Assembly (NCBI GenBank): GCA_033239525.1
Contig: BSYO01000014.1
Coordinates: 17,344,021 to 17,408,020, forward strand
Direction: 5' to 3'
From: Nepenthes gracilis
Taxonomy: Eukaryota > Streptophyta > Magnoliopsida > Caryophyllales > Nepenthaceae
DNA length: 64,000 nucleotides
Part shown: piece after piece, positions 21,397 through 34,789 of the stretch
Numbering within the stretch: position 1 is the stretch's first letter
Layout of the letters: each line of letters starts with the position of its first letter
Notes under the pieces: model-generated
The model's input: the letters and a program-made list of their open reading frames with translations, nothing else
What the model was told of the DNA's origin: nothing
Databases searched by the model: none
Made by a program: the position numbers and the translations under genes

Positions 21397-24300
21397 ATGG
21401 CATCTTCATCGTCGAAAATCCGCTCAACATTGAGCGGTTTAACGGGCGTGGTAACTTCATCCCGCAAGAGAGGGTAAAGAATATTCGACGAGGGAAGGGA
21501 CAAGAAGGCATTGAGGAAGAAAGACGAGAAACTCCGAAAAGTTGATCGACGATGAATGGCAAGATAAGAGAGATTTTGCAAACCGCACAATCTCAAGTGG
21601 ACAACACTTCCAAGAAGTTCTTGGCCTAATTGATCCGGCGGAGGTCCGGGAGAAGTTGGAAAGTTACAAATCCAAATCTCTAACAACCAACTACACGTGA
21701 AGAAGCGGTTTTATGGCTTACATATCTCGAAGGAGGTAGTTTCGAGAAACACTTAGATGAGTTTAATCGGATATTGACGCAGTATGTCTGCGCTCGATGA
21801 AAAGATAAAGGAGGAGGACAAGGCGCTTGTCCTATTGGCTTCACTGCCCGCCTCCTATGACCATATCGTGACTACTCTTCTGTTTGGCAAGGACACCTTG
21901 GTGTTGGATGAGGTCATTGCCTCGCTACTCATGAATGAGTCCAGAGGTCGCAAGGAACCTCATCATCTTCCCACTCAAGTCCTCGGGTGACGGAATCCGA
22001 GGGGAAGAAGCAAAGGTCGCCATGTAAAACGGGAGAGAAGAGTCGCAGAAGTCTCGATCCGGATATCAAAATCGAGTGCCATCATTGTGGCAAAAAGGGC
22101 CACATTAAGAAGCATTGCTTCAAATGGAAGCGAGAAAATGCGAGAAAAGGAGAAAGGTGACAAAGGACATGGTGAGGAAACGCCCTCCGTTTCTATAGTC
22201 ACAAGAGGCGATCTGACATGTCAAGGAGAGGTAGCAAACTTGACGGATCTCGGTCGGATGGGTGATTGATTCGGGTGCTACTCTACATGTCACGCCAAGG
22301 AAGGAATCAGATACATCCTACACTCCCGGAGATTTCGGAGTAATTAGGATGGGAAACAAAGGAACATCTCCTGTTATAAAGGAGGAGATATTACTCGATC
22401 ACAAACAATGGCACGAAACTATTTTCAAGGATGTACATCACGTTCCCGACATCGGTTGAATGTCATCTCCCATACCGACTTGATGACGAGGGTACCGCAA
22501 CACCTTCAGGGAAGGTGAATGGAAATTGACTAAAGGATCCCTTGTGCATAGAAGGGAAAGAAGTGTGATGGAGGTCCGTCCCATGGCGAGATGTACTGTA
22601 AGGAAACCGAAAATGAGTGAAAAGGGTCATTTTGATCAAAGGAACAAAAGAGGACAGATAAACTTGTGTCCTCACTGTTCCGGGAAACAAAGAAGAGTGT
22701 CTTTCAATGGAGTCCCGCCGGCCCCAAAACCGGATCGCTTGATCTCGACACACAGATCAAAGAAAAATCCAACGGTGGTGCTCATAGTTTCTTTTATCGA
22801 CGATTGCTCAAGAAAGTTGTGGGTCTATCCACTTAAGACCAATCAGTTCTGGTGTCTTTATTTCATGCTTGACGCCAGGGAAGAAACCAAGGCCATCCGT
22901 AGTTGGCGAATACTTGGGTCCTTTTGATGCCTACCGCCGTCCGCATGGTATTAGACACCAACGGACACCACCTAAGACACCACAACTTAATGGAGTGGCA
23001 GATCGGATGAATCGTACCCTCTTAGAGAGAGTACATTTGTATGCTGACAATAAAGCTTCATATCGGCCAGCACAGCAGCCGCCTACATCATCAAGCGGTC
23101 ACCCAAAGAAGCCTCGATGGGTGAAGTGGCAGAGAAGATATGGACGGAAAGGAGCCGTCTTATGATCATTTGCGTATATTCGGATGCAAAGTATTCGCCC
23201 ATGTTCCTAGAGATGAGAGAACAAAATCGAGCCAAAGACGGTGCAATGCAGGCTATGGTGACAACTAGATTTTATGATCCTCGCTACTAGAAAATGTCCG
23301 GTCAAGGGATGTCACATTTGCTTGAGAATGAGACGATCAAGACATTGGCAGGAAAGAAAATTGATAAACTGACGGACAAAGGAAGCGTTGAAGATGTTCG
23401 CCCTGTGTGTTAGAATCGCTCAGGCGATCTCTTTTGAAGGTTATGGGCGATTAAGACATTGGAGAGGAGGCAATTGTGCCAAACGATGACCAGATGGAAA
23501 ATATGTCTCAACCGGGCCGAAGAAGCTGTTATTAGACGATCCTCTCCTAATGCATTTACCGACCATGCTCGTATGCCCTCCAAGTGAGTATGTAATCGAT
23601 GCCGTGAGCAAGAAGACTATGAGGAGGCTATTATTGTAAGGAGAAATGGCTGGAGGCCATGGAGGATGAGATGAGTTCTCTTCACAAGAATCACACCTAT
23701 GATCGTTGCACTTCCCAAGGGGAAGAAGGCACCGAAGAACAAGTGGGAAATGAGAACACCAAGGAGTCTAGGTACAAGGCACGTTTGGTGGTGAAATTTG
23801 ACAACGGAAAGGAATTGATTTTGATGAAATATTTGCTCCAAAGAGTGAAGATGTCCTCCATACGGGTCGTGTTGGGTGCCACACAAGACCTCGAGGTGGA
23901 GCAAATGGATGTCCAACAAAGATTTCTTCATGGAGAGCTTGAGGAGGAAATTTACATGGAACAACCTCAAGGTTTTGAGGCTAAAGGGAAGGAGCTTGGT
24001 CTCATTTGCTTCAAGAAAAGCCTGTATGGCCTAAAAGCAAGCTCTCGTGCAAAGTGGTATAAGAAGTTCAAGTCTGCCATGGTCAGCCAAGGATACCGCG
24101 GACTACTCGTGACCACTGTGTATTTGTCGTCTGGCTGATGATGTTGTCATCCTTCTCTTATATGTGGATGACATGCGATAGTTGGGCGAAATGTTGGCCA
24201 ATAAAGAAGCTAAAGGAGCAACTTGACGGTCATTTGCCATGAAGGACCTTGGATCGGCAAAGCAAATTCTAGGAGTTAGAATAGACGCGATCGGAAGGCA

Positions 24301-24897
24301 AAGAGATTATTGTTGTCTCAAGAAAGCTATCTTGAGAAAGTGTTTCAGCGGTTCAACATGGACAAGTCGAAGTCTGTGAACACACCCTTGGCAAATCACT
24401 TCAAACTGAGCACTAGTCAATGCCCGTCCTCTGATGATGAAAAAAGGTACATGAAGGACGTTCCTTATTCTTCTGCTGTGGGAAGTCTAATGTATGCATT
24501 GGTATGTACCAGACCGGACATAGCTCATGCCGTTGGGACTGTTAGTCGGTTTCTATCAAATCCGGGCAAGGAGCATTGGTCCGCAGTTAAATGGATCATG
24601 CGATACATCCGAGGAACCACGAAGAGGTGCTTATGCCTTGGAAGTGACAAACCGCAGTTGGTGGGATATTCAGATGCGGACATGGCCGGAGACATTGACT
24701 CACGCAAATCTACATCGGGTTATTTGGTAACATTTGCGGGCGGAGTAGTTTCCTGGCAATCCAAGCTACAAAAATGTGTGGCCTTATCCACAACTGAAGC
24801 CGAGTATATTGCAATTACAGAGGCGTGCAAGGAGATGTTGTGGATGAAGAAATTTGTTCAAGAGTTGGGTCTTCAACAGAGAAGTATTGTATTGTGA
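21397..24897 (+). pseudogene. Broken gag-pol of C2
   Basis: Gag starts near MASSSSKIRSTLSGLTG and includes EDKALVLLASLPASYDHIV near 21820. The zinc knuckle CHHCGKKGHIKKHC at 22077-22118 is intact (CX2CX4HX4C). Protease WVIDSGATLHVTP is near 22258. Integrase pieces include SFIDDCSRKLW near 22790 and HGIRHQRTPPKTPQLNGVAD near 22945. Reverse transcriptase includes SRYKARLVVK, VEQMDVQQRFLHGELEEE and an intact LLLYVDD box near 24150, which is followed at once by a stop. The best frame is RNase H at 24310-24897 with SALM-type PDIAHAVG and CVALSTTEAEYIAITEACKE. Many short deletions and frameshifts make it non-coding overall. Confidence 0.9.
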
Positions 24898-25099
24898 TAG
24901 TCGAGTGCAATACATCTCAAAGAAAATTCTTCATTTCACTAAGATCCAAGCACATTGATGTGCGGTATCATTGATAAGGGAAGTGCTTGCCGTTATTGGA
25001 GAAGACATCAGATGACAATGGAGCATATGATGACTAAAGCCTCACAAGAGGAAGCATGAAGTATGTTGGCTCATGGATCTAACTTCCTCCCTCGGTCGT

Positions 25100-25109
25100 G
25101 AGGGGAAGT
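25100..25109 (+). other. C2 polypurine tract
   Basis: GAGGGGAAG, with TT following, lies immediately upstream of the 3' LTR, where plus-strand DNA synthesis is primed in LTR retrotransposons. Confidence 0.7.
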
Positions 25110-25110
25110 T

Positions 25111-25797
25111 TGTTGGGATCACTCCCGTGAAGAAGTTCTAACAAATTTGGAACTTGACTGTCCAAGGCGGGCAAGGCTCGACGGCCAACGCAGAGTTGGC
25201 GTTTTGGTGAGCAAGGCTTGACGGTCAAATCGAGTTGACCGATTGGCGATAACCCGATGGTTTGTTATTAACCGCTCTTGTGGTTAAGTTAACTGCTATT
25301 CGTTGGAGAATTCTCGAGGACAACTATTATTCAACAGTAAGTGTTGGCCGAAAAAAAGAGTATAGGCGGAATACGGGCCACGCCTGCGTTTCATTGCCAA
25401 CTTAGCAGTTTTCTTGGAGATATGTGATCTCAGGCAGTTATGCTGAAGGCAGTTTTTCTGATAGAATATATTCTTATTGTTGGAAAGAATTTTTTTTTGA
25501 TAATTTCACGTGAGTGTAAATCTAGGGTTTACATGGTGATTGTACTGGGCCAGAGAAAAAGTTAGTGAGTTAGAGAGAAAGACGGTGAAGGAGTGTTCTT
25601 CGTTTTCTCTTATTCTCAATTGTTGACTCCAAAATCTCATATAGTGAAACACGTTTCTGTGGACGGATTGTCCCGTGGTTTTTCCCTCGATTGAGAAGGG
25701 TTTTCCACGTAAAATCTTGTGTGCATCGTTTATTGGTTTCAATTCTTCTTTGTTGCTTCATTGAATCGGGAAAGTATTCCGCACCTCTTTCCCAACA
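25111..25797 (+). repeat. C2 3' LTR
   Basis: This is the partner of 20673-21356, starting TGTTGGGATC and ending CCCAACA, followed by ATAAC. The U3 half differs from the 5' LTR by clustered insertions and deletions at GC-rich spots. The R-U5 half is nearly identical. Confidence 0.93.
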
Positions 25798-28700
25798 ATA
25801 ACAAGATACTTGTCATCACTTGCCATCTGTTGGAGCACTTATTCAGCTGTTAAGTGTCAGTTGTTGATTATCCGCTGAATACTCCTCTTGGCTGCTTACT
25901 CCCTTGATGCTTGATGTGGATGTTGGCTGTTTAGTTGTTTATTTGTATAATATAAGACCAATTGCATCTAAATTTGAAAAAAAATTATAAGTCAAAAATA
26001 AAATCTGGAGCAAGGATGTTCCGCAAAGGTTGTGATTTCATGCAAGGGTCGTTAAAAGACGAAATTCACTAGAGATTTGCACCAAAGTCATTTTAACAAA
26101 CTAGAAGCAATTGTGTCTTGTCGGTGTACAATGGATATTTTTGTAATTTAAAAGAGTTTTCACGTTAAATATTGTGTAACTTGTATATTCTTAAATGTGT
26201 AATTTTATTGATTATTCTACTATAATATTTACTAGCTGATAATTGACAAAAAATTTAGTAAAAGGTTTATCTCTGGTGCACTAATTATGTGCCTAATTTA
26301 TTTTTTAAAAATGTCAACATATTGAATTTAAATTTGATATAAAAATAAAATAATAAAAAATTTATCAATTTATTAAAAAATTATATATTAAAGATAATAA
26401 TTAAATATTTTAAAATATCTTTATTAATATGATGGATATTCAACGTTCATCTTCCCGAGGAGATAAAAGTCATAGCAAGTGGAATGGCCAATCTCGGTAC
26501 CATTTTGAGACCCGCAAAGGGAGAGGCTTTTAAACACTCTTTCTCCCCCAATTGGAAAGTTGAATTTTATGAGGCTACCGTATATTTTATATTATATTAA
26601 AAACACTTTGTTACTATATATTAATATAAATCAGAAATAAATAAGTAATTATTTAAAAAATATTTTAAATTTAGATAATAATTTCAACATATTAATATAT
26701 ATTTTATTCAGTAATTAGTTGATTTTATATATAAATAAAATATTATATTCTTAATATATTTATTATATTTTGTTTTTTCTACTGCTTGATTATTCTCCAT
26801 TGCATGGTGGTGACGAAGACCCCAGGGGCCCTGTGCCATTTGGCTGCAAATTTTATCATGGGATGATTTTTTTTTTTTAAAATAAAAATAAAAATAATAG
26901 GTTTCATAAATTATGATCATTTGATTTTAATCGAACGGTCATGATCTGCAGCACAAGCCCTGTGCCACGGCAAAGGGCCCCTTGGCTCAGTAACGAAAGA
27001 TGGGTGGGTTGTGACCGGCAATTTACCTGTTCTTCCCTCCCTTCTTAGTCCATCCCTTTTTTATTTTTATATGTAAATTTCGGATATATAATAAAATATA
27101 TTATGTACAAACAAAGATACGATTGACCATCACGAAAACGAAGAAATTCATGAAGAACCTTCATGAAACAAGAACACAAAGGAAATCACCAAAGCCCCAA
27201 GAATGAAGCAAGACCCTCAAAAAAACCATGGAAATACCCTAACAATGAATGATTCGGGAATAACTTCACCCATAGATGACTTCTTTGTTAAAACTTTTAT
27301 CGAAGGAGTGATCTACGCAACAGTTGTAGTACGCTTTGTATAATAGAGGTTTCGGCATAAACTTCAGTATTTGGGAGGGGAGGATTCTGCTTCTCTTATC
27401 TACATCATCAAATTTAAAAAATCTAATAACTAAAATTTAAACATTATATAATAATATGTAAATAATTATTTTTATTAAAAATATTTTAAATATTTAACTT
27501 ACTATTTAGTAGATATTAATTTTATAAAAATAAAAATTAAAAATATAACTATATTTATTTATTTTTTATTTTTTAAATCTTAACCATTGAGTTTTGATCC
27601 AATTGTCTCATAAAGAGAAATAAAATTCTGCTTCTCCTTGAAAAAAATAGGTTTCTCAAATCCCAGCAATGAACTCCTTCATTGTCAAGAATTTTATCAG
27701 AAAAAATGTTCTTTATAGCAAGCACTGTATGTTTTGTACAGGCGATGTCCAAATTATTAAAGATTTCAAATGAAGTATATTGTAATGCTTGAATTTTTCC
27801 CTATATTTCTTTATCCAACCCTATTTTTTGTTGAGCTCTCTTTGTTGGAGTGATATTGTCGAACAAGTTAAAATGAAATATATAATAATATATCTACATG
27901 ACATACAATATGAACATTATAATGAGATTTTTATAATTAATTTATACTTGTTGTATACCTCTGAGGAATTTCTAATATTTTTTTGTCTTCTGAAAAATAG
28001 TTGAGAAAGTCCTTTTGAAAGTTGGAGGGATGTTACTTAGTGCACTAACTATTATTAGAAGATAGTAAAAGACACAGATGCTTTTCCAAAAGTTGAAAGT
28101 CTGTTTTTCACGACTAATTTGATAGTCTTGGATCCATTTGCCTTATTTTTTTTATATATATATATAGTTTTTGTTATGTCGTTGGTGACATTACTTTCAA
28201 GATTAATTAATCAATGCTAAAATAGTTATTGAAGAAGAATAAATCAAGAAAAATTATAAAAGTATTCTCAAATATAATTTATTTTTTGAATTATATTATG
28301 AGATTTTATTTTAGTACTAATTACATTATATAAATAAAACCAAAACATATTTTGCAAATATCTCAAACAAGACAATCATGTTGACAACCAAACACAAAGT
28401 CATAGGGTGATGACTGCGGGAACTTATATAATATAATGAGTAAATGGCATATAATAATCACTTAGATATCTATATAACTTATCAAGTTTGATACATAATA
28501 AAAAAAAAAATCGGTAGTAGCATAAATCAATATATCACTTTGGATATATTACATAATTTTTTAGTGATTGGAGAGTCCCAATTACCCTAATCATCACCAT
28601 TTATTTAATAATGTGACTACTTTCATTGTTTAAGATATTGACAAATTTTACTCTGAAAACAATGTACAGTATCTGCAACTAAGTCGTTAGAAACTGACTA

Positions 28701-31700
28701 CGGATCGATTTAATCAGCTAACACCCAGAAACATATTGCAAACTCATGATCACAATCCTGTAGAAAACCCATCAGAATATATATATATATATACAGATAA
28801 TGAGTGATAATGAGTTAATTATTTACTGGAAAAGGAAACTGAAATAGGTAAAGTAGTGGAGCTTAGGGTGGCTTTATCAATGAAGCGAATTCGAACTTTA
28901 AAGACTAGCTATAGTAATGCGAGTCCGGAGGTCCAAAAGTCAGATACTTTGCCTTAAAATTGATAAGGACATGATCGTGGTCCAGCTGGCTGATCCAAAG
29001 GATTATCAGACCCAGCGACGGTGACTCCACGAAAGAGCCTGTAATATTTATGGAAGAAGAAGACGAAGAAGCAGCGGCAGCAGCCTCAGTAAGTACTCCA
29101 GCTGAGTTTCACTTATGGATGACTTTTAATTCATTTCAAATAGCAGTGATCAACTTTTTTCTTACCGCTTTTTGTTTGGGAGTGTTTCTTTTCCAATGAA
29201 TAAGCACCCACCTAATACAACTATCACAATTATTAAATGTTCAGGCACATTCAATTGTACTACAAATCAAAGATCAAATCAGCTTCGTAGAAGAATGCTG
29301 TAAACTCAACTAGAAGTAACCATACTTGAGTATGATTTTAGTTGTTGTGATTGCTCAACTGGCTCATAAAATAAGCTCAACGGGAAGATCGATAAGCAGA
29401 GGATCAACTTGAGATCATTGTGCAATCCAGCGCTCAAGCAGCCTTTCTTAGAATTTGGAACGCAAGTGACCTAGAGGTGGGACAAATTTTGGTTGAATTT
29501 GGGGCATAGCACTGGAACAAGCTTTAGCAAAATATGGCGTGTGAGATCCGTGACATTGGAATGTAATCTTGAAAGAATGTGGCGATTGAGCTCCATGCGA
29601 CACATCGCTCAAATGCTGTGTCTGGCTTACCCTGCACACAGTTTTCGAAACCTAGTTTTTTAGCCATCGTATGTAGGGCATCTCTTTGCGGACCCTATGT
29701 GCACCTAACATAGTGTGGAGTGACTTAATTTTGAAAAGTTTTGATTTGAAATTCTCTAGGATAGCAGCATTAGTGTGAGAAAACTCATTCCATGAGATTG
29801 ATATTTGAAGCCTAGGTTTTTTTCAACCATAAAATTTCAAAGACTTGCTTCTGGTAGTTAGATTTTAGAGTTTTGTAGATGACATTGATATTGGATTTCA
29901 GTGATGCTGAAAGTGGTCAACCTCAAATAAGGTCTAAAATGAAAAGTTAGGGGTTCTGGGTTAACCAGTCAAAAGCAAATATGAGAACTGTTGGAGTTAT
30001 TTAAATGTCAAGTTTCAGTTTGGCTAAAGTCTAGTGTATTTATATTAATACTATTAGTTAATGATCTAGATACATATTTAAAAATAATTGAAACTTTGAT
30101 TAATAGAAAGATAACTAAGAATACCAAAAAAAATTAAAAAATTATTAACTTTTTAAAAACACTCACTCACATTGATACCGTGTTAGAAAATCACTCATTT
30201 TAAATGTTGAAAATCATTTGACAACAGAGAACCAACAATTTTTAGGGAGATTATTTCACTTGATTTAATTAAACTTACCTAATCAAAATTTATGGACTAG
30301 ATTGATCCATATAAGAAAACTAACTTAATAGGATAAGGATAAACAACACATAATCAAATGATACTCCTAGAGACTCTTGGCCATGGGTAAGTCTCCTCTT
30401 GGGACTTACTTGCCGCCTTTGAAAATCTTGCTACTTTGGAAATGGGGATATAGCCACTCTTTGAGACCTGCTCACCATTATTGTCAACATTGACGAGTTC
30501 TTCAAAAATTTCAATCAGATTGTTCGGGTTGAACCATTTCATTTGTTAAATAAAAGAAACTATACAGTATAAGTTAAATCTCCTATATAAAAATTTTTCA
30601 GTTAGTAACTAATAGTTTGGAAAGTTTTTGTTCTCAAATTAGTTGGCTCTCACAGTTGCCAATTTCTATATGCTTTAATATTCTATACCACATTTTATAA
30701 TTATTGTTGAGGTTAATCGATTATGTCATCTAAAATTAATTATTCTTTGCACATAACCAATTATTTTAATTTTTATTTTTCTGAATCGTCGGGCCAAATT
30801 CAAGCTACTTCCCAATCTTGGGAGATAAAGGACTTTAATGTAGCTATAAGAGATATAGACCAGATGTCACTTATGAGCTAGAACATCTGTCTATGGGATT
30901 ACACAGATTTTTTAGGGTAAAAAAGGAAAAGTAAATATTGAATGTTAATACACAGCAAGTGCAAATGTGAGTGGGTTCCCAAAGGGTAGTTTTGAGTTTT
31001 TTTTAATAGATTATTTGGTTTATGAAAAAATTAGGTGGACAAAATAAATATTACCAATAATAAGTATTAGTAAAAATAAAGTAAGAGCAAATATTATGTT
31101 AATCAATTTATATAGAAAATAAATATTATCTTCGAAACTAAGATGAAAATAGCATTTTGGTGGCTTAAGAAAGGGATCGAAAGTTGCCAGAAGAGCTCCG
31201 ATGGGGCAACCGGAACAGCACATGTGTCAGGGAGTTTTCAAAGGTGGGGTGATGCTTGTGGTTGGCCGAGGATGAGGCAGCAGGACAGCGGCAAAATGAG
31301 ATTAATAATTTTAATTTTTTTTAGTAAGTAAGTAATTTTTAAAATTAATAAAAAAATTTATTAAAAAAAAAATCTGCATATTAATGATGTTTGCAACGAG
31401 AGTTATTAGAAATTAGTATTTATAATGATTGTACAATTTAATTGGGAATTAAAGCTGAATTCTTCTTGTCATAGCTAGCACACATATAGCTAGCTAGGCT
31501 TTGTAACACATCATATACGTAAGTACATCATTGTGCTTTCTTCTTTGTAAATCGCAGAAACATAATCTCCCTTTGTTTTTTTATAAGCCCAAATGAAAAA
31601 ATGAGAGATTTTTAACAATTAAATTAATAATTACTTGATCAAAGGTGATTACTACCCATAATAAATTCAATAAACTCAACTCAAAATGTTAAGGTTTTAA

Positions 31701-32501
31701 ATAAAGTTTTAATTATGGCTTCATATTATAATACTCTTACCTCTTAGGATTGATACGCATTGACAATTCCTAATTAGTGATTAATAAATTCTTTCTTAAC
31801 AATAAGACAAAACATATTTCAATACTTATTGGATCTTGATTAAAAGTTATTATGTAATCTTTCAATAAATAAAGTATATGAAGATTATCACTTAATCATC
31901 TTTTTCTTATTTTTAACATATTTAGAGTTACCATCACTATAGATTTCATGCTACCCATTTGAAAAATAGGATACGTTTTGTCATTTGAGCGAATGGAGCA
32001 CCTCACCCACATATTCTACTATTAAATTTAAATCTAAAATATAAGACACATGAATTACTAGATTAAATCTATTGCCCTTAAGATAAGAGGTGCAAACCCT
32101 CTACCTTACCCCTAAATTGTAGCACCCACCAAGTCACCTAGTTCATGTCCATGACTCTCATATTCACCAAAAATGCTTAACCCATAACCTATACATATAT
32201 GTATGTATATATATGTGTGTGTATACTAGATGTACTACTATTTGTTTTCTATGAAAAGTAGTTTATTTTTGGACAATAACCAATTAATGGAGGAGAAGGC
32301 ATAATATTTCCTAATAATATATGAAGCTTAAAAAAAATATATCCAGCTTGAAAATTTTGTTCGTGAAATCAATGTTTAGAAAACTCTTGAATCTTATATA
32401 GCTTTCGTAATAGACATAGTTGACATGCAAGTAACATACCATCAAATAAACAGGAATATTCTAATATAAAGAGCCAACCAAAATATGTATTATAAGCAAA
32501 T

Positions 32502-32579
32502 GAAACAAGTGTGTGTAATGATGCTTGCAATGCATAAATTGAAACAAGTGTGTGTAATGATGCTTGCAATGCATAAATT
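32502..32579. repeat. Perfect tandem duplication of a 39-base unit
   Basis: The unit, starting GAAACAAGTGTGTGTAATG and ending GCATAAATT, occurs twice in succession with no difference seen. It is a recent local duplication in spacer DNA. Confidence 0.92.
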
Positions 32580-33415
32580 AATTTTATACATTACTACATT
32601 TTCGATTGCAGTATTTTATTTTTTTTTGTGGTATTAGTAATTTATAGGACTCGTATACGCTATAGGCCCGTGTGGTTTAAATGTTACAATTTCTAATATA
32701 TAATGATAATCTTATATAATTTTAAAATAAAAATTATAAATTTAAATCGTACAACTAATTTTTCATTTTATAACGAAAGAACACTTGATTTGGTAGCTTT
32801 GTATATCCAATTATTATTTTGTTCATATATTTGTCTAAAATAAAGTTATAATCTTATTTAAAAACTCTAAATTTAAAGTTTTCCGCAGCAATATGACAAT
32901 ATTAGGCTTCTTTCTTTTTCACAGAGAAGGCTTTAGTTTGCAATATTTTCCAACCGTATCATCTCATTTCTAATGTCTTTCCAAAATTTTTTTAATGCAT
33001 AAAATTAACTGTTCGTTTATCATCTCTACCTTTGAATCTCACTCAACTATAAACCACATGGACAAGTGTGGAAACCAATCACAAACCCTAAATAGAAGTG
33101 CAAACCACGAATTACTGCAATTTAGTGTCTCAGATAAATAATTGAAAAACTCAAAAAAAAAAAAAAAACACTGCTACTTTTATCTTCAAAGCCTGCAGGC
33201 AACCCACCTGAATTATCAACAGATGCATAAAATGATAGGTGTTTCGATCATGGTAATCTTCACAAACCCAGCTGTTGAAGTAATTAAACTATGGAAAAAT
33301 ACAGAATATAAAAGCTATATATTAAAAGGGCACCCATAATAATTTATAGTACCATATAGTTTTATTCAATGGAGTCTGATGTCACTGGTATAACTAGGAG
33401 GGGAAGGGATGAAGA

Positions 33416-33434
33416 CAGAGAGAGAGAGAGAGAA
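33416..33434. repeat. AG microsatellite downstream of the bHLH gene
   Basis: A run of AG dinucleotides about 410 bases downstream of the bHLH stop codon. It could fall in or just beyond the 3' flanking region. Confidence 0.9.
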
Positions 33435-33843
33435 GAGTCGATTGCGTAAACAAACATTCCGGCAACAGGCTAGCTGGAGATTTCTTCAGAAACCTTATTA
33501 TATAATATTATAACTTACATGATTGAAAGAAAAAAAAAAAGGGAAAGTACGTAACACAAAGCTAGCAAGAGCCGTTATGATTATTTCATAGCACGATAGT
33601 CAACAATATCATAACAACCTCTTCCTCCCTACTCCACATGATCTCCCCCTAAGAAGCTCGTCCCCCTTCATAATGAGCTTAAACGTCACCCATATCAACA
33701 ATATCCATTGTCCTTATGCTTTGTTCTTCGTTATTCATCTCAAATCATCATTCACATATGCTGCTACTAGATAGTACTAAACAATAACAATAATCAACAC
33801 ACAGTACTAACAATGATGATTAATTATCATTGATCTTGATTAA

Positions 33844-34566
33844 TTAATTAAGCATATATAAGGGTTCACCTCCACTGCTACTTGCCATGGTGAATCCTTC
33901 CCTCCCGTGTCCTTCCACAGCTGCGCTATTGCTCCCGCCCATTGCAGCGGGCCATCCGTTGAGGTAAGGCTGCAGATGGTGGCGTTGATTCGACTGCAGC
34001 AGCCGGATTTGCTTTTTCAGGAACTTGACATAACGGATGGCCTCCTCTAGCATGGAAGCGGTGTCCATCTTTGTGCCGCCGGGCACGAGTCTTTGGAGGA
34101 TCCGAATCTTCTCGCTTATCCTCTCACGCCGGTGCCTGGCGGCTACGCTCTGTGGGTCGTCGCTGATCCGGACGTTCCGCCTCTTTGGCTTTCGGATGCT
34201 TGCCGGATCTATGTCCACTGGTTGCATAGCTGCGATCTTGTACATCATCTCTTTCATAGCTCCCAACTCCTCTTCTTCTCCATCTTCTTCGTCTTCTTCA
34301 TGGTCTTCTTCAGGTTCTTGCAGTGGTTTTTCTTCTTCAATAACTGCTTCCATTTGCATTGGTGGTAGTGTTATTCGCTCGCCAATATTAAAACAAGAGG
34401 TTGCTATTGGCTGTAGCGTTGGTTCGTAGGATGGATAATGGGGAGGCCATGCTGAATCGGAAAAGGGAAGATGATGATCATCACGAGCTGGGAAGATATT
34501 ATGACGATGATCATGGTCTTCCATGGCCATCCCAAGATGATCCCAAGCGCCGAGCTTATTTTCCAT
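33844..34566 (-). CDS. HECATE-like bHLH transcription factor
   Basis: One uninterrupted exon encodes 240 residues from the ATG at 34566 to the stop at 33844. Residues 1-75 are His- and Pro-rich; 77-100 are strongly acidic ([11 protein letters not shown]). [20 protein letters not shown] at about 105-124 is the signature preceding the bHLH in HEC1/HEC2. The bHLH spans about 136-191 with basic region [17 protein letters not shown] and helix [20 protein letters not shown]. The basic region lacks the usual His-x-Glu-Arg contact set, as in plant subgroup VIIIb (HEC and INDEHISCENT). By family it is a nuclear factor in gynoecium, transmitting-tract and meristem development, acting with SPATULA-type partners. 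HEC genes are usually intronless, as here. Exact orthology (HEC1, 2 or 3) is not resolved. Confidence 0.9.
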   Translation of the reverse strand: MENKLGAWDHLGMAMEDHDHRHNIFPARDDHHLPFSDSAWPPHYPSYEPTLQPIATSCFNIGERITLPPMQMEAVIEEEKPLQEPEEDHEEDEEDGEEEELGAMKEMMYKIAAMQPVDIDPASIRKPKRRNVRISDDPQSVAARHRRERISEKIRILQRLVPGGTKMDTASMLEEAIRYVKFLKKQIRLLQSNQRHHLQPYLNGWPAAMGGSNSAAVEGHGREGFTMASSSGGEPLYMLN

Positions 34567-34770
34567 GGCGACATAAATGAATGGGCTTCGTGGGTTTCAG
34601 TACATAAAGGTAGAGAGAGAGAGAGAGCAAGAGAGAGAAATAGAGGCCGTCTTGAAGTTGTTTAAAGCGTGTCTGCAGGATGGCGTTGATAAATTTCAAC
34701 ACATTATTATCTTTCCATACAAGTGCATTTGATTTAGGGTTTGGTCTGCCTTGAACTAATACACTCAAAG

Positions 34771-34780
34771 CCTTTTTATA
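34771..34780 (-). promoter_or_regulatory. TATA box of the HECATE-like gene
   Basis: Minus-strand TATAAAAAGG lies about 205 bases upstream of the start codon, placing transcription initiation near 34745 and giving a 5' UTR of about 180 bases that includes a CT-rich tract (GA on the plus strand near 34613-34640). Confidence 0.6.
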
Positions 34781-34789
34781 GATAGGACC

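Larger units (their letters stand above)
20673..25797 (+). mobile_element. C2: degenerate Ty1/copia retrotransposon
   Basis: C2 is a 5.1 kb element with LTRs of 684 (20673-21356) and 687 (25111-25797) bases, ends TGTTGGG...CCCAACA, and a perfect target duplication ATAAC (20668-20672 and 25798-25802). The primer-binding site is the standard TGGTATCAGAGC at 21359-21370, and a purine tract GAGGGGAAG precedes the 3' LTR. Domain order is gag, protease, integrase, reverse transcriptase, RNase H. C2 lies 74 bases from C1 in the opposite orientation, as an independent insertion. Confidence 0.95.
25803..33843. other. Long AT-rich spacer without recognised genes
   Basis: Eight kilobases of mostly AT-rich sequence with no conserved protein motif on either strand. 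Short open stretches (for example near 29448-29639 and 30354-30542, minus) look like chance. At 29050-29090 a GAAGAAGAAGACGAAGAAG tract precedes a GTAAGT-like donor, which could be a lost exon, but nothing supports it further. Simple repeats are scattered, including ATATAT runs near 28156 and 28778. Confidence 0.5.

Noticed and set aside
34037..34429. 130-codon Ser-rich plus-strand frame across the bHLH gene
   Set aside because: It is the antisense shadow of the acidic EED-rich region of the HECATE-like protein.
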